From contig DIGJ01000026.1 of the NCBI GenBank assembly GCA_002419585.1, forward strand, positions 88,775-152,774: DNA of 64,000 nucleotides, read 5' to 3'. Of this stretch, positions 1 to 8,076 are shown one piece after another. The position numbers and the translations under genes are program-made. The notes below the pieces were generated by a model. That model was not told the origin of the DNA and ran no database searches. It saw nothing but the letters and a program-made list of their open reading frames with translations. The stretch is from Lachnoclostridium sp. UBA5725. GTDB taxonomy: Bacteria; Bacillota; Clostridia; Lachnospirales; Lachnospiraceae. How positions within the stretch are numbered: the first letter of the stretch is position 1; each line of letters starts with the position of its first letter.

Positions 1-2
1 CC

Positions 3-1430
3 TCTTTGCATGATGAAAAAGAGATTCGATTAACACAGTTAAATTGTATGCCAGAAGATGAATATCTGGATGTCATTATTGATGAATCAAGATTAAAAGC
101 AACTGGTGTATTTTATGCGCCTTCTTCGAAGGGAAAACTGATGTCTCGTCAGGATATTGTGAACACTTTAATTCATGCGGGAATCAAGTTTGGCGTTGTA
201 GAAGCAAATATTGATTCTTTTTTGTCAAATCGTGTTTACTGTGAAGAAATGGTCTTAGCTGAGGCATTGCTTCCAGTACAAGGAAAAAGTGCTACCATTA
301 CTTATAATTTTAAAACGGAAGGTACTGGAAAGCCAAAAATTAATGAAGATGGTTCGGTTGATTTTCATCAACTTGATATGATAAATAAGGTAAATGCAAA
401 TGATGTACTCGCTACATTAGAACCAGTGGACTACGGAAAATCAGGACTTGATATTTTTGGAAATGTCATTAAACCGGCGAAAGTGATTGCAAAAATTCTA
501 AGACATGGAGGCAATATCCACCTTTCTGAGGATAAAACGATTATGTATTCGGATGTATCTGGACATGTCACTTTAATCGAAGACAGAGTATTTGTATCCA
601 ACACATATGAAGTGCCTGCTGATGTTAGTGTAGCTTCTGGTGATATCGATTACGATGGTAATGTTTTAGTACGAGGAAATGTAGTAACTGGATTTACGGT
701 TCGTGCGAAAGGAGATATTATCGTAAACGGAGTTGTAGAAGGCGGTACTTTGATTGCGGAGGGGCAGATTATATTAAAACGTGGTATACAAGGAATGGGA
801 AAGGGAAAACTCATTTCAAACGGAAATATAACAGCTCGGTTTATTGAGAATTGTGAAGTGATTTCCGGTGGGGACATAACAACAGATGCAATCATGCATA
901 GTCATGTTACTGCAAAAGGCGAATTACTGGTAACAGGTAAAAAAAGTATGATTACTGGTGGTGAGGTTAAGGCTGGTAAATCAATCACTGCCAAAACGAT
1001 AGGTTCCTCCATGGGTACGCAGACCGTAGTCTGTATTGGACTGGATGATAATATCGTAAAAGAACAAAAAGATTTAGAAAAAGAAATAGAAGATATGAAA
1101 AATGAACAAATGAAACTTGCGCAGATATTTTCACTCTGCAAAAAGAGAATGGAAAGTGGAATTGAACTTTCCGTAGAGCAAAAAAAACAATTGGTTATGG
1201 CAAAACATGAATTTGCAAAGATGCAGGAATCAGTTGGTAAGAAAGAATCAAGATGTGCCGCTCTAAAGGCAGAAATTGAAAGCTTCCAAGGTGGAAGAAT
1301 CAAATTTACAGGGAATGTATATCCTGGAGTAAAGATAATTATAGCAAGTGCTTCTATGTATGTAAAAGATGAAATTAGCCACGGTCAATTCGTTCGTGAT
1401 CGTGCAGATATTCGGATTATGGCAATCTAA
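3..1430 (+). CDS. DUF342 / FapA-family protein (5' partial)
   Basis: The reading frame is open to the left edge of the window, so the N-terminus is missing; the first possible start inside the window is a TTG at 6 with no ribosome binding site. About 474 residues are visible. The N-terminal half resembles the FapA/DUF342 N-domain. Residues about 200-350 form a glycine- and valine-rich right-handed beta-helix-like stretch, with repeated short strands such as GDIDYDGNVLVRGNV. Residues about 345-425 form a charged coiled coil, followed by a short beta tail. The family has no settled enzymatic role; members are cytoplasmic and often encoded beside motility or sigma-28 genes. The next gene starts 12 bases downstream with an AAGGAGG-type site, so they are co-transcribed. 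Family assignment is firm, function is not. Confidence 0.85.
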   Translation, partial: SLHDEKEIRLTQLNCMPEDEYLDVIIDESRLKATGVFYAPSSKGKLMSRQDIVNTLIHAGIKFGVVEANIDSFLSNRVYCEEMVLAEALLPVQGKSATITYNFKTEGTGKPKINEDGSVDFHQLDMINKVNANDVLATLEPVDYGKSGLDIFGNVIKPAKVIAKILRHGGNIHLSEDKTIMYSDVSGHVTLIEDRVFVSNTYEVPADVSVASGDIDYDGNVLVRGNVVTGFTVRAKGDIIVNGVVEGGTLIAEGQIILKRGIQGMGKGKLISNGNITARFIENCEVISGGDITTDAIMHSHVTAKGELLVTGKKSMITGGEVKAGKSITAKTIGSSMGTQTVVCIGLDDNIVKEQKDLEKEIEDMKNEQMKLAQIFSLCKKRMESGIELSVEQKKQLVMAKHEFAKMQESVGKKESRCAALKAEIESFQGGRIKFTGNVYPGVKIIIASASMYVKDEISHGQFVRDRADIRIMAI

Positions 1431-1442
1431 GGAGGTATTCTT

Positions 1443-1748
1443 ATGCCAATACGACCAATCGATATGCTTTCCATGCCAAATCGTTCCCAAGAAGCTTCAC
1501 AGGTACACCAGGCAGAAAATAATAAATTAATACATGCACAGGAACAATTGGGAGTACAGTATAATTCGAACATAAAGCATAATGGACAGCAAACAGTAAA
1601 GCTGAATAAAAGTGAGAATCAGGAATTTCGTTACAAAGATGGAAGAAAGAATGAATCGCAGTATTCAAGTTCACAGAGAAATAAAAAGAAGAAACAAGAA
1701 GATAATGATAAAGAAATCAAATTAAGTAATTTTGATTTACGAATATAG
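1443..1748 (+). CDS. Small hydrophilic hypothetical protein
   Basis: 101 residues, strongly hydrophilic, rich in Gln, Asn, Lys and Ser, with no membrane segment, no cysteine and no recognisable domain. The opening MPIRPIDMLSMPNRSQEASQ is followed by low-complexity polar sequence ending in a lysine-rich stretch. It starts 12 bases after the DUF342 gene behind AGGAGG and is followed 17 bases later by the DUF6115 gene. Comparable small proteins sit between DUF342 and DUF6115 genes in related Lachnospiraceae; this is from memory of the neighbourhood, not a search. The protein is probably disordered. Function unknown. Confidence 0.7.
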   Translation: MPIRPIDMLSMPNRSQEASQVHQAENNKLIHAQEQLGVQYNSNIKHNGQQTVKLNKSENQEFRYKDGRKNESQYSSSQRNKKKKQEDNDKEIKLSNFDLRI

Positions 1749-1765
1749 ATAATCAGGGAGCAGAC

Positions 1766-2515
1766 ATGTTAGATATTTTTTTAGTTGTAGCAGGCATTGG
1801 TTTAATTATAGTAAGCTATATTGTTTCTGATAAAATGGATGCAAAAAATGAGAAAAAGGACCCGGAAACAGCAACAAGTGATATTTGGACGCAAAAAGAT
1901 GAAAAACGAATCAGGGATAGAATAGAAGATATTGTTGCTGACCGTACGGAGGAAGCAATGATTCGAACCGATGACCAATTAAGCCAGATTTCAAATGAAA
2001 AAATTATGGCGCTTAGTGAATTTTCTGATCAAATCATTGAAAAAATCAAACAAAATCATTCAGAAGTTATATTTTTATACGATATGCTGAATGAAAAAGA
2101 CCTAGAAATAAAGAAACTATTACAAGAGATTAATACAACGAAAATAAAAGCACAAGCAGCAATAAAAAATATCTCAGCGCAAGATAGTAATACAGCAATG
2201 GAAGAAAAAGTGGTGACAGAAAAACCAAAGACCGCAATGGATTTGCTGGAACAGTCTGCAAGAGAGAAAAAATCAATTACACCGAAAAAGTCAAGGGAAG
2301 AGACTGCCACAAAAGGACAGGCAGATGGACTGATAAATTCAAATGAAGATTCTGCTATGTTAAATCGAAACATGGAAGTACAAGATAATAAAAACAGTCA
2401 GATATTAAAACTTTACGAAGAAGGAAATTCCATCATAGAAATTGCAAAAAATCTGGGACTAGGGCAAGGAGAAGTTAAACTTGTAGTTGATTTATTCCTA
2501 GGAGTAAAGAAATAA
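1766..2515 (+). CDS. DUF6115 domain protein, membrane-anchored coiled coil
   Basis: 249 residues. One N-terminal transmembrane helix (about residues 2-21) is followed by a long charged region with coiled-coil character (about 45-130), a Lys/Glu/Ser-rich linker, and a C-terminal helix-turn-helix-like segment containing EEGNSIIEIAKNLGLGQGEV. That C-terminus is the DUF6115 signature and resembles a small DNA-binding fold, although its position on a membrane-anchored protein makes DNA binding uncertain. Its start follows GGGAG with 5-base spacing. It is flanked by the small hydrophilic protein and the MltG-like gene, all closely spaced. The role is unknown; the location suggests a motility or envelope accessory function. 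Confidence 0.75.
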   Translation: MLDIFLVVAGIGLIIVSYIVSDKMDAKNEKKDPETATSDIWTQKDEKRIRDRIEDIVADRTEEAMIRTDDQLSQISNEKIMALSEFSDQIIEKIKQNHSEVIFLYDMLNEKDLEIKKLLQEINTTKIKAQAAIKNISAQDSNTAMEEKVVTEKPKTAMDLLEQSAREKKSITPKKSREETATKGQADGLINSNEDSAMLNRNMEVQDNKNSQILKLYEEGNSIIEIAKNLGLGQGEVKLVVDLFLGVKK

Positions 2516-2543
2516 ACATTGCAAAAGCAATAGATGGGAGCAT

Positions 2544-3155
2544 ATGAGAAACATGAAATTAAAGTTTTTTTTAAGAGGGCTTGGTATCGGAATATTAGTG
2601 ACTGCCAGTATACTTACTATTTCTCATCGAGCACAGGATAAACAGCAAACACTTACCAATGAGCAAATTGTAGAAAGAGCACAAGAACTTGGAATGATTT
2701 TACCGGAAGAGTCACAATCACCTCAACCAAGTGCATCGTTAGAACCGAGTGAAACATCGACATCAACGCCAACGGTAGTACCATCACCAACAATGGAAGC
2801 ATCGCCAACAGTAACGCCATCACCAACGGCCGAACCAAAGGAAGCGGTAACACCATCACCAACCGCTGAGCCATCAGCAACACCGAAAGCAACACCGACC
2901 GCGACACCAAAAAAGGCGGAAGAAACAAAGAAAACGGAAAAAGCACCTACTTATGTATCCGTAACAATTGAAAAGGGGATGTGGTCTGAGACCGTGTCTC
3001 GTAAGATGGAAGAAGCTGGATTAGTAAAAAGTGCAGATGATTTTAATGTATATTTGATGAACAATGGTTATTCCTCTCTGATTTCGGTAGGTACTTATAA
3101 GATACAAAAGGGAGCAACCTATCAAGAGATTGCAGAAAAGATTGCAGGAAAATAA
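2544..3155 (+). CDS. Short MltG/YceG-like membrane protein with Thr-Pro repeats
   Basis: 203 residues. An N-terminal membrane anchor (about 7-25) is followed by an extracytoplasmic linker of Thr/Ser/Pro repeats (about 53-130, unit close to ATPSPTAEP) and a C-terminal LysM-like domain with VSVTIEKGMWSETVSRKMEEA and a SVGTYKIQKGATYQEIAEKI segment. This matches the N-terminal substrate-binding part of endolytic transglycosylase MltG/YceG. The catalytic glutamate domain of full-length MltG (about 330-380 residues) is absent, so this protein probably binds the wall rather than cuts it. ATG at 2544 follows GGGAG by 5 bases. It ends the gene cluster; rpsB has its own promoter. Confidence 0.75.
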   Translation: MRNMKLKFFLRGLGIGILVTASILTISHRAQDKQQTLTNEQIVERAQELGMILPEESQSPQPSASLEPSETSTSTPTVVPSPTMEASPTVTPSPTAEPKEAVTPSPTAEPSATPKATPTATPKKAEETKKTEKAPTYVSVTIEKGMWSETVSRKMEEAGLVKSADDFNVYLMNNGYSSLISVGTYKIQKGATYQEIAEKIAGK

Positions 3156-3227
3156 ATGATAAATAAGAGATTGAATTGCTAGGAAATTGAATAAGTGAGA
3201 AAATTTAGAAGGTGAGAAAATATTTTC

Positions 3228-3256
3228 TTGCCTTTTATTATTTCGTATGATATAAT
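3228..3256 (+). promoter_or_regulatory. Sigma-A promoter for rpsB-tsf
   Basis: TTGCCT at 3228-3233 and a perfect TATAAT at 3251-3256 with 17-base spacing. Transcription would begin near 3263, leaving a leader of about 130 bases before rpsB. The leader contains a small CTGCA/TGCAG hairpin near 3302-3320, which may relate to ribosomal-protein feedback control but is too small to assign. Confidence 0.8.
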
Positions 3257-3395
3257 TTATCGGTACGTTAAAAACACACTTATGTTGATTTTTGTATTGG
3301 TGCTGCATCTTGATTTGCAGTCTTACAAAAAGAAGAAACATAAGGAAGCAGTGAGATCCAAAAAGGACTCATATCAACCATACGGAGGTAAAAAA

Positions 3396-4130
3396 ATGAG
3401 CGTTATTTCAATGAAACAATTACTCGAAGCTGGTGTACATTTTGGTCACCAAACAAGAAGATGGAACCCTAAGATGGCTCCTTACATTTACACAGAAAGA
3501 AATGGTATCTACATCATTGACTTACAGAAATCGGTAGGTAAAGTAGACGATGCTTTCTATGCAATCAAAGAGATCGCAGCAAATGGTGGAACTGTACTTT
3601 TCGTTGGAACAAAGAAACAGGCTCAGGATTCTGTTAAATCAGAAGCTGAACGTTGCGGTATGTTCTATGTAAATGAAAGATGGTTAGGTGGTATGTTAAC
3701 AAACTTCAAAACCATCCAGGGAAGAATCAATCGTTTAAAGAAAATCGAAAGAATGTCTGAAGATGGAACTTTCGATGTACTTCCTAAAAAAGAAGTTATC
3801 GCATTGAAAAAAGAATGGGAAAAATTAGAGAAAAACCTTGGTGGAATTAAAGAAATGAAGAAAGCTCCAGATGCAATCTTCATCGTAGACCCTAAAAAAG
3901 AAAGAATCTGTGTACAAGAAGCGCACACATTAGGTATTCCACTTATTGGTATTGCTGATACAAACTGTGATCCAGAAGAATTAGATTATGTAATTCCTGG
4001 TAATGATGATGCAATTCGTGCTGTTAAATTAATCGTAGCTAAGATGGCAGATGCTGTTATTGAAGCAAATCAAGGTGTTGATATGAGTACTGATGAAGTT
4101 TCTCAGGAAGAAGTACCAGCACAAGCATAG
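3396..4130 (+). CDS. rpsB: 30S ribosomal protein S2
   Basis: 244 residues, a normal bacterial S2 length. The start at 3396 is chosen because GGAGG at 3384-3388 precedes it and the family begins with MSVISMKQLLEAGVHFGHQT; an upstream in-frame extension to 3228 would overlap the promoter. Recognisable S2 blocks include GHQTRRWNPKM, YIIDLQKSV, NERWLGGMLTNF and GIADTNCDPEELDYVIPGND. S2 assembles late onto the small subunit and is needed for mRNA and S1 binding. tsf follows 38 bases later, the standard pairing. Confidence 0.99.
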   Translation: MSVISMKQLLEAGVHFGHQTRRWNPKMAPYIYTERNGIYIIDLQKSVGKVDDAFYAIKEIAANGGTVLFVGTKKQAQDSVKSEAERCGMFYVNERWLGGMLTNFKTIQGRINRLKKIERMSEDGTFDVLPKKEVIALKKEWEKLEKNLGGIKEMKKAPDAIFIVDPKKERICVQEAHTLGIPLIGIADTNCDPEELDYVIPGNDDAIRAVKLIVAKMADAVIEANQGVDMSTDEVSQEEVPAQA

Positions 4131-4168
4131 AACTGAAGAATCAATATTAACCAATGGAGGTATAAATC

Positions 4169-5098
4169 ATGGCTATTACAGCGTCAATGGTAAAAGAATT
4201 AAGAGAAATATCCGGTGCAGGAATGATGGATTGTAAAAAAGCTCTGACTGAAACAGACGGAGATATGGATGCAGCGGTTGAATATCTAAGAAAAAATGGA
4301 CAAGCTAAGGCTGAAAAGAAAGCTGGAAGAATTGCAGCAGAAGGTCTTTGCAAAGTTGTCGTTAAAAACGATAAAGTAGCAGCAGTTGTTGAAGTTAACT
4401 CAGAAACAGACTTTGTTGCTAAAAATGCTGATTTTCAGTCTTTTGTTGCAGCTGTAGCGGAGCAAGCAGTTGAATCAGACGCAGCAGATATGGATGCTTT
4501 TCTTGCAGAGCAGTGGAATGCGGATGTTGCTAAGACTGTAAAAGAAGCATTAGTAGAAAAAGTTGCTATTATTGGTGAAAATTTATCTATCCGTAGATTC
4601 GAAAAAGTTGTTGCTGAAAATGGATGCGTTGTATCTTATCTTCATGGCGGCGGAAGAATCGGTGTTTTAGTGGAAGCTGATACGGATGTAGTAAACGATG
4701 CTGTTAAAGAAGGTTTGACAAATGTTGCAATGCAAATTGCAGCGTTAGCTCCAAAATATGTTTCTCAGGACGAAATTTCTGAAGAATACAAAGAGCACGA
4801 AAAAGGAATTCTTTTAGAGCAAGCGAAAAATGATCCTAAAAATGCTGGTAAATCAGATGATATCATTAGCAAAATGATTATCGGACGTCTTAACAAAGAA
4901 TTAAAAGAAGTTTGTCTTTTAGATCAGGCTTATGTTAAAGATGGCGATTTAACGGTTGGAAAATATGTTGCACAACTTGCAAAAGAAAACAATGCGAACA
5001 TTACAGTTAAGAAATTTGTTCGTTTTGAAACTGGCGAAGGAATCGAAAAGAAAGAAGAAGATTTCGCAGCAGAAGTTGCAAAACAGATGGGACAGTAA
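4169..5098 (+). CDS. tsf: Translation elongation factor Ts
   Basis: 309 residues, a full-length EF-Ts, the guanine-nucleotide exchange factor for EF-Tu. The N-terminal UBA-like domain carries VKELREISGAGMMDCKKAL. The core dimerisation domain includes the conserved EVNSETDFVAKN, and a second subdomain and C-terminal module follow. It starts behind TGGAGGT and is co-transcribed with rpsB. A strong terminator 25 bases after the stop closes the operon. Confidence 0.99.
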   Translation: MAITASMVKELREISGAGMMDCKKALTETDGDMDAAVEYLRKNGQAKAEKKAGRIAAEGLCKVVVKNDKVAAVVEVNSETDFVAKNADFQSFVAAVAEQAVESDAADMDAFLAEQWNADVAKTVKEALVEKVAIIGENLSIRRFEKVVAENGCVVSYLHGGGRIGVLVEADTDVVNDAVKEGLTNVAMQIAALAPKYVSQDEISEEYKEHEKGILLEQAKNDPKNAGKSDDIISKMIIGRLNKELKEVCLLDQAYVKDGDLTVGKYVAQLAKENNANITVKKFVRFETGEGIEKKEEDFAAEVAKQMGQ

Positions 5099-5123
5099 TA
5101 TTAAATATAAAGTAAAGATTAAA

Positions 5124-5155
5124 CCCTTGAAAATACATTATTTTCAAGGGTTTTT
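5124..5155 (+). terminator. Rho-independent terminator after tsf
   Basis: A perfect 10-bp stem, CCCTTGAAAA at 5124-5133 with TTTTCAAGGG at 5141-5150, a 7-base loop, and five T directly after. Three A upstream can also pair with the T tract. Confidence 0.92.
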
Positions 5156-5213
5156 CAGTACTATGCTGCGTAATTCTATTGGAAATAATGAAAAACATAC
5201 AAGGGGTAAATCT

Positions 5214-6923
5214 ATGAACCAAATACAAAAAAGACTTTTTATATGGATAGTATTATTTAGTATTGTTTTAGGTAATGAAGCTTTTTCTATAACTGCATGT
5301 GCAAATACTGCAAATACTAAATCGGATATTGTAATGAGCGTAAATGATTCTCAAGATGAAGTAAAGATAGAAAAAATATTTTCAGTTCATGATATTACAT
5401 ATTATGCAATTGCAAAATCGAAAAAATTTAAAACGAATCAGGTTATAGCAATGGGGTATACTGGAAATAAAAAGAAAATAAGTATACCGGAAAGCGTTAC
5501 TTATGATAATACGAAATATACAGTGACCAAAGTCGGAAATAATGAAATGAACACTGTTCGTGGATATTGGATGGATCATGCAAGTCAATGGGGAACAACA
5601 GTTAATACGATTGTGCTTCCAAATACGATTAATGAATTATGCGAGTATGCATTTGTAAATGTAAAAACATTGAAAAATATTAATATTCCAAAAAGTATGA
5701 AGTATATAAAAGGTTATGCTTTTTCAAATACGAAGATTGAAAAGTTAACGATTCCAAAGAATGTAGAGATTTTTGAAATATCCGTATTTTGCAGTAATTT
5801 AAGAGAGATTATAGTTGATAAGAATAATAAAAATTATATGTCTTCTGGCGGTGCGCTCTATACCAAGGACGGTAAGACCTTGTTGTCAGCACCCGCTGTA
5901 AGCCAATATACTGCTCCAAAAGGGGTTTCGAAAATATCATTTTATGCATTTCATGGAAATAAAAACCTTAAATCTGTTGTAATCCCTAAAAATGTAAAGG
6001 TAGTAGAATGTAATGCGTTTCAAGAATGTTCAAATCTATCAGATGTAAAAATTGAAAAAGGGATAAACAGTATTGGTGAAGGTGCTTTCAGCTGTTGCAA
6101 CAGCTTGAAAAAAATTAATTTACCGGAGTCTATTACAGAGCTGGGAGATTGTGCATTTGAAGATTGTACCAGCCTAGAAAGCCTCAAAATACCAAATAAG
6201 GTAACCACAATCAATAATTTGGTTGTTGGATGTACCAATTTAAAAACCCTAGAAATACCTGATTCTGTTATTGAAATTAATGAATTGTTTCCGGGGTGTT
6301 CAAGTTTAGAGAAGATAATAGCGAATAGAGTGGATAATAGAGTCCTATGTGATCAGACGGCTCTTTTTGTTGCTGCAGCGAAAAAAGATATTCAGGGTTT
6401 GGATGTATTGCTAACAGAGGATGACAGAGAGGGTATTAAGATATTACGAGATTTCTACAAAACCGTGAATGATAGTGATAGTGATGTTATCAAGGTGAAA
6501 AAAGCGCATGATTGGTTAGTCAGATTTATAGAATATGATTATGACTTATATTACAATGGCAGAGAGCCAAGTACAGAATTTAATAATGCATCTTTTTTTA
6601 TTAATAGAAAAAGAGTGTGTACCGGGTATGCTGTATTCATGAGTGCATTATGTGATCTAGTGGATGTTGAATCTATGTTATGCTTCGGTACAGCGTATGG
6701 TGCAAAGTATGCAGCGGGCATAGTTAAAACTCCAGAAGGCCATGCGTGGAATTTGATTAAGATAGATGGAGAATGGTATCATCTTGATGCTACATGGGAT
6801 GATTTGAAAGGAGATAGGGTAGGTTATAACTATTTTTTGATTAGCGATAAGCAAATGTCAAAAGATCATCAATGGGAGGCATCAGAGTATCCAATTTGTA
6901 GTAATACAATAACGAATTATTAA
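5214..6923 (+). CDS. Secreted BspA-like leucine-rich-repeat protein with transglutaminase domain
   Basis: 569 residues from ATG 5214, chosen because AAGGGG precedes it and a signal peptide begins there (MNQIQKRLFIWIVLFSIVLG, processing probably after about residue 30); the longer open frame overlaps tsf and its terminator. Residues about 60-370 hold BspA-type leucine-rich repeats of the form LKxIxIPxSVTxIGxxAFxxCxxL. Residues about 430-545 form a transglutaminase/protease-like domain with a plausible Cys-His-Asp triad: Cys in KRVCTGYAVF (near 469), His in EGHAWNLI (near 508) and Asp in YHLDATWDD (near 524). Such proteins are exported and act on cell-wall or host/plant proteins. It has no obvious operon partner. 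The activity is inferred from residues only. Confidence 0.88.
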   Translation: MNQIQKRLFIWIVLFSIVLGNEAFSITACANTANTKSDIVMSVNDSQDEVKIEKIFSVHDITYYAIAKSKKFKTNQVIAMGYTGNKKKISIPESVTYDNTKYTVTKVGNNEMNTVRGYWMDHASQWGTTVNTIVLPNTINELCEYAFVNVKTLKNINIPKSMKYIKGYAFSNTKIEKLTIPKNVEIFEISVFCSNLREIIVDKNNKNYMSSGGALYTKDGKTLLSAPAVSQYTAPKGVSKISFYAFHGNKNLKSVVIPKNVKVVECNAFQECSNLSDVKIEKGINSIGEGAFSCCNSLKKINLPESITELGDCAFEDCTSLESLKIPNKVTTINNLVVGCTNLKTLEIPDSVIEINELFPGCSSLEKIIANRVDNRVLCDQTALFVAAAKKDIQGLDVLLTEDDREGIKILRDFYKTVNDSDSDVIKVKKAHDWLVRFIEYDYDLYYNGREPSTEFNNASFFINRKRVCTGYAVFMSALCDLVDVESMLCFGTAYGAKYAAGIVKTPEGHAWNLIKIDGEWYHLDATWDDLKGDRVGYNYFLISDKQMSKDHQWEASEYPICSNTITNY

Positions 6924-7041
6924 GTTAGCATAAGTATTAAAGGCAATAAATTACAGACCTAGATAAATTATCCTGTATACTTTAATTGCATAATTCCTTA
7001 TAATTATAGTATCAAAATTAGTATTTTGGAGGAGTTTTATT

Positions 7042-7173
7042 ATGAGTATGGAGCAGGAAAAGATATTAGAAAAGATTTTGCGAGAAGTTCAAGACATTAA
7101 AGTTATGGTACAGGAAAATACAAATGACATTGAATACTTAGTCAAAAAAGAATGTGCTTCCACGGAGGAATAA
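7042..7173 (+). CDS. 43-aa coiled-coil small protein
   Basis: A short open frame begins at ATG 7042 behind a strong TTGGAGGAG site and ends with TAA at 7171. The 43-residue product starts MSMEQEKILEKILREV and has heptad-like hydrophobic spacing through EKILREVQDIKVMVQENT, so a short coiled coil is likely. It contains one cysteine near the C-terminus. A good terminator lies 58 bases downstream, supporting a real gene. No family is recognised. Confidence 0.65.
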   Translation: MSMEQEKILEKILREVQDIKVMVQENTNDIEYLVKKECASTEE

Positions 7174-7231
7174 AATCAGTAATTTACATACAAGGATTGT
7201 AACTTAAGGCTATCGTATTAGTACTTACGGG

Positions 7232-7275
7232 GTATGCTGCAAAAAAAATTATTTTGCAGCATACTCCATTTTTTT
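7232..7275 (+). terminator. Terminator after the 43-aa gene
   Basis: Stem GTATGCTGCAAAA at 7232-7244 pairs perfectly with TTTTGCAGCATAC at 7252-7264, followed by TCCA and seven T (7269-7275). Confidence 0.85.
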
Positions 7276-7296
7276 AAAATAAAATGAAAAATGGTA

Positions 7297-7325
7297 TTGA
7301 CAATTGGATGAGAAAGGTATATATA
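7297..7325 (+). promoter_or_regulatory. Promoter of the tetR-exporter operon
   Basis: A perfect TTGACA at 7297-7302 and TATATA at 7320-7325 with 17-base spacing inside a run of alternating T and A. The operator palindrome begins 2 bases downstream of the -10 box. Confidence 0.75.
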
Positions 7326-7327
7326 TA

Positions 7328-7354
7328 TTTATAGACCGACGGTCGGTCTATAAA
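7328..7354. promoter_or_regulatory. TetR-type operator, 27-bp palindrome
   Basis: Two perfectly complementary 13-base arms, TTTATAGACCGAC at 7328-7340 and GTCGGTCTATAAA at 7342-7354, about a single central base. It covers the expected transcription start directly after the -10 box and lies 44 bases before the TetR start codon. Arms containing GACCGNCGGTC are typical of operators bound by TetR-family dimers, so autorepression of the whole operon is the simplest reading. Confidence 0.85.
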
Positions 7355-7398
7355 ATGTGCTAAATAAATTTATTTTTATAGAAAAAGAGGTAAGCAGT

Positions 7399-8025
7399 AT
7401 GAAAGTTAGTAAGGAATACAAGGAAAGAAGAAATGAGATACTGGATGCAGCTGGAAAACTATTTGGAACCAAAGGTTATGATAAATCTACGGTAAATGAC
7501 ATTCTTGAGGCAGTTGGTATAGCAAAAGGGACATTTTATTACTACTTTAAATCAAAAGAAGAAGTGCTGGATGCAATCATTGATCGAGTTACTGGGATGG
7601 TTGTAGAAAGAGTGGAGATGGTTGCCTCCAATCCGGCATTATCACCTACAGAGAAATTGTTACATGTAATTCTTTCCATGCATGTTGAGGGTGAAGTAGA
7701 GCAGGACATTATGGAAGAACTACACAAGCCGGAAAATTCTCTGATGCATCAAAAATCGTTAAGTGCAATGGTAACAAGCGTTGCACCAGTACTTTGCAAA
7801 GTTGTGGAAGAGGGAATTAGCCAGGGAATCTTCAAATCAGATTTTCCAACGCAGTACATGCAGATTTTCCTGACTTCTTCCATTACCCTTTTGGATGATG
7901 GAATCTTTCAGGTAGAACCGCAAGAACAACAAATGATTTTAAGGGCGTTGATCGCATTGCTAGAGAAAATGTTAGGAGTAGAGGAAGAAAGTTTTTGGAA
8001 CATGGCTAATCAGTATTGGTCATAA
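7399..8025 (+). CDS. TetR/AcrR family transcriptional regulator
   Basis: 208 residues. The start at ATG 7399 follows AGAGGTAAG; an upstream GTG at 7357 has no binding site and abuts the operator. The N-terminal TetR helix-turn-helix is clear: ILDAAGKLFGTKGYDKSTV followed by AVGIAKGTFYYYFKSKEE. The C-terminal ligand and dimer domain (about 60-200) is diverged, as usual. It heads an operon with an MFS exporter, an FtsX-type permease and an ABC ATPase and carries its own operator in the leader, so it is probably a drug- or metabolite-responsive repressor. The ligand is unknown. Confidence 0.93.
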   Translation: MKVSKEYKERRNEILDAAGKLFGTKGYDKSTVNDILEAVGIAKGTFYYYFKSKEEVLDAIIDRVTGMVVERVEMVASNPALSPTEKLLHVILSMHVEGEVEQDIMEELHKPENSLMHQKSLSAMVTSVAPVLCKVVEEGISQGIFKSDFPTQYMQIFLTSSITLLDDGIFQVEPQEQQMILRALIALLEKMLGVEEESFWNMANQYWS

Positions 8026-8076
8026 CGGAGCGATTTTAAAGTATAACATACTTTAAATGATTGAGGAGAGTGTATA

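Noticed and set aside
902..1303. 133-residue minus-strand frame inside the DUF342 gene
   Set aside because: It is antisense to a clear gene, serine- and cysteine-rich as shadow frames of Lys/Glu-rich genes are, and has no binding site.
2750..2930. CRISPR-like short repeats
   Set aside because: The repetitive sequence encodes Thr-Pro-Ser units of a linker in a clear gene; there are no constant repeats with unique spacers.
4956..5213. Longer N-terminus for the LRR-transglutaminase protein
   Set aside because: It would run through the end of tsf and its terminator; the signal peptide and binding site fix the start at 5214.
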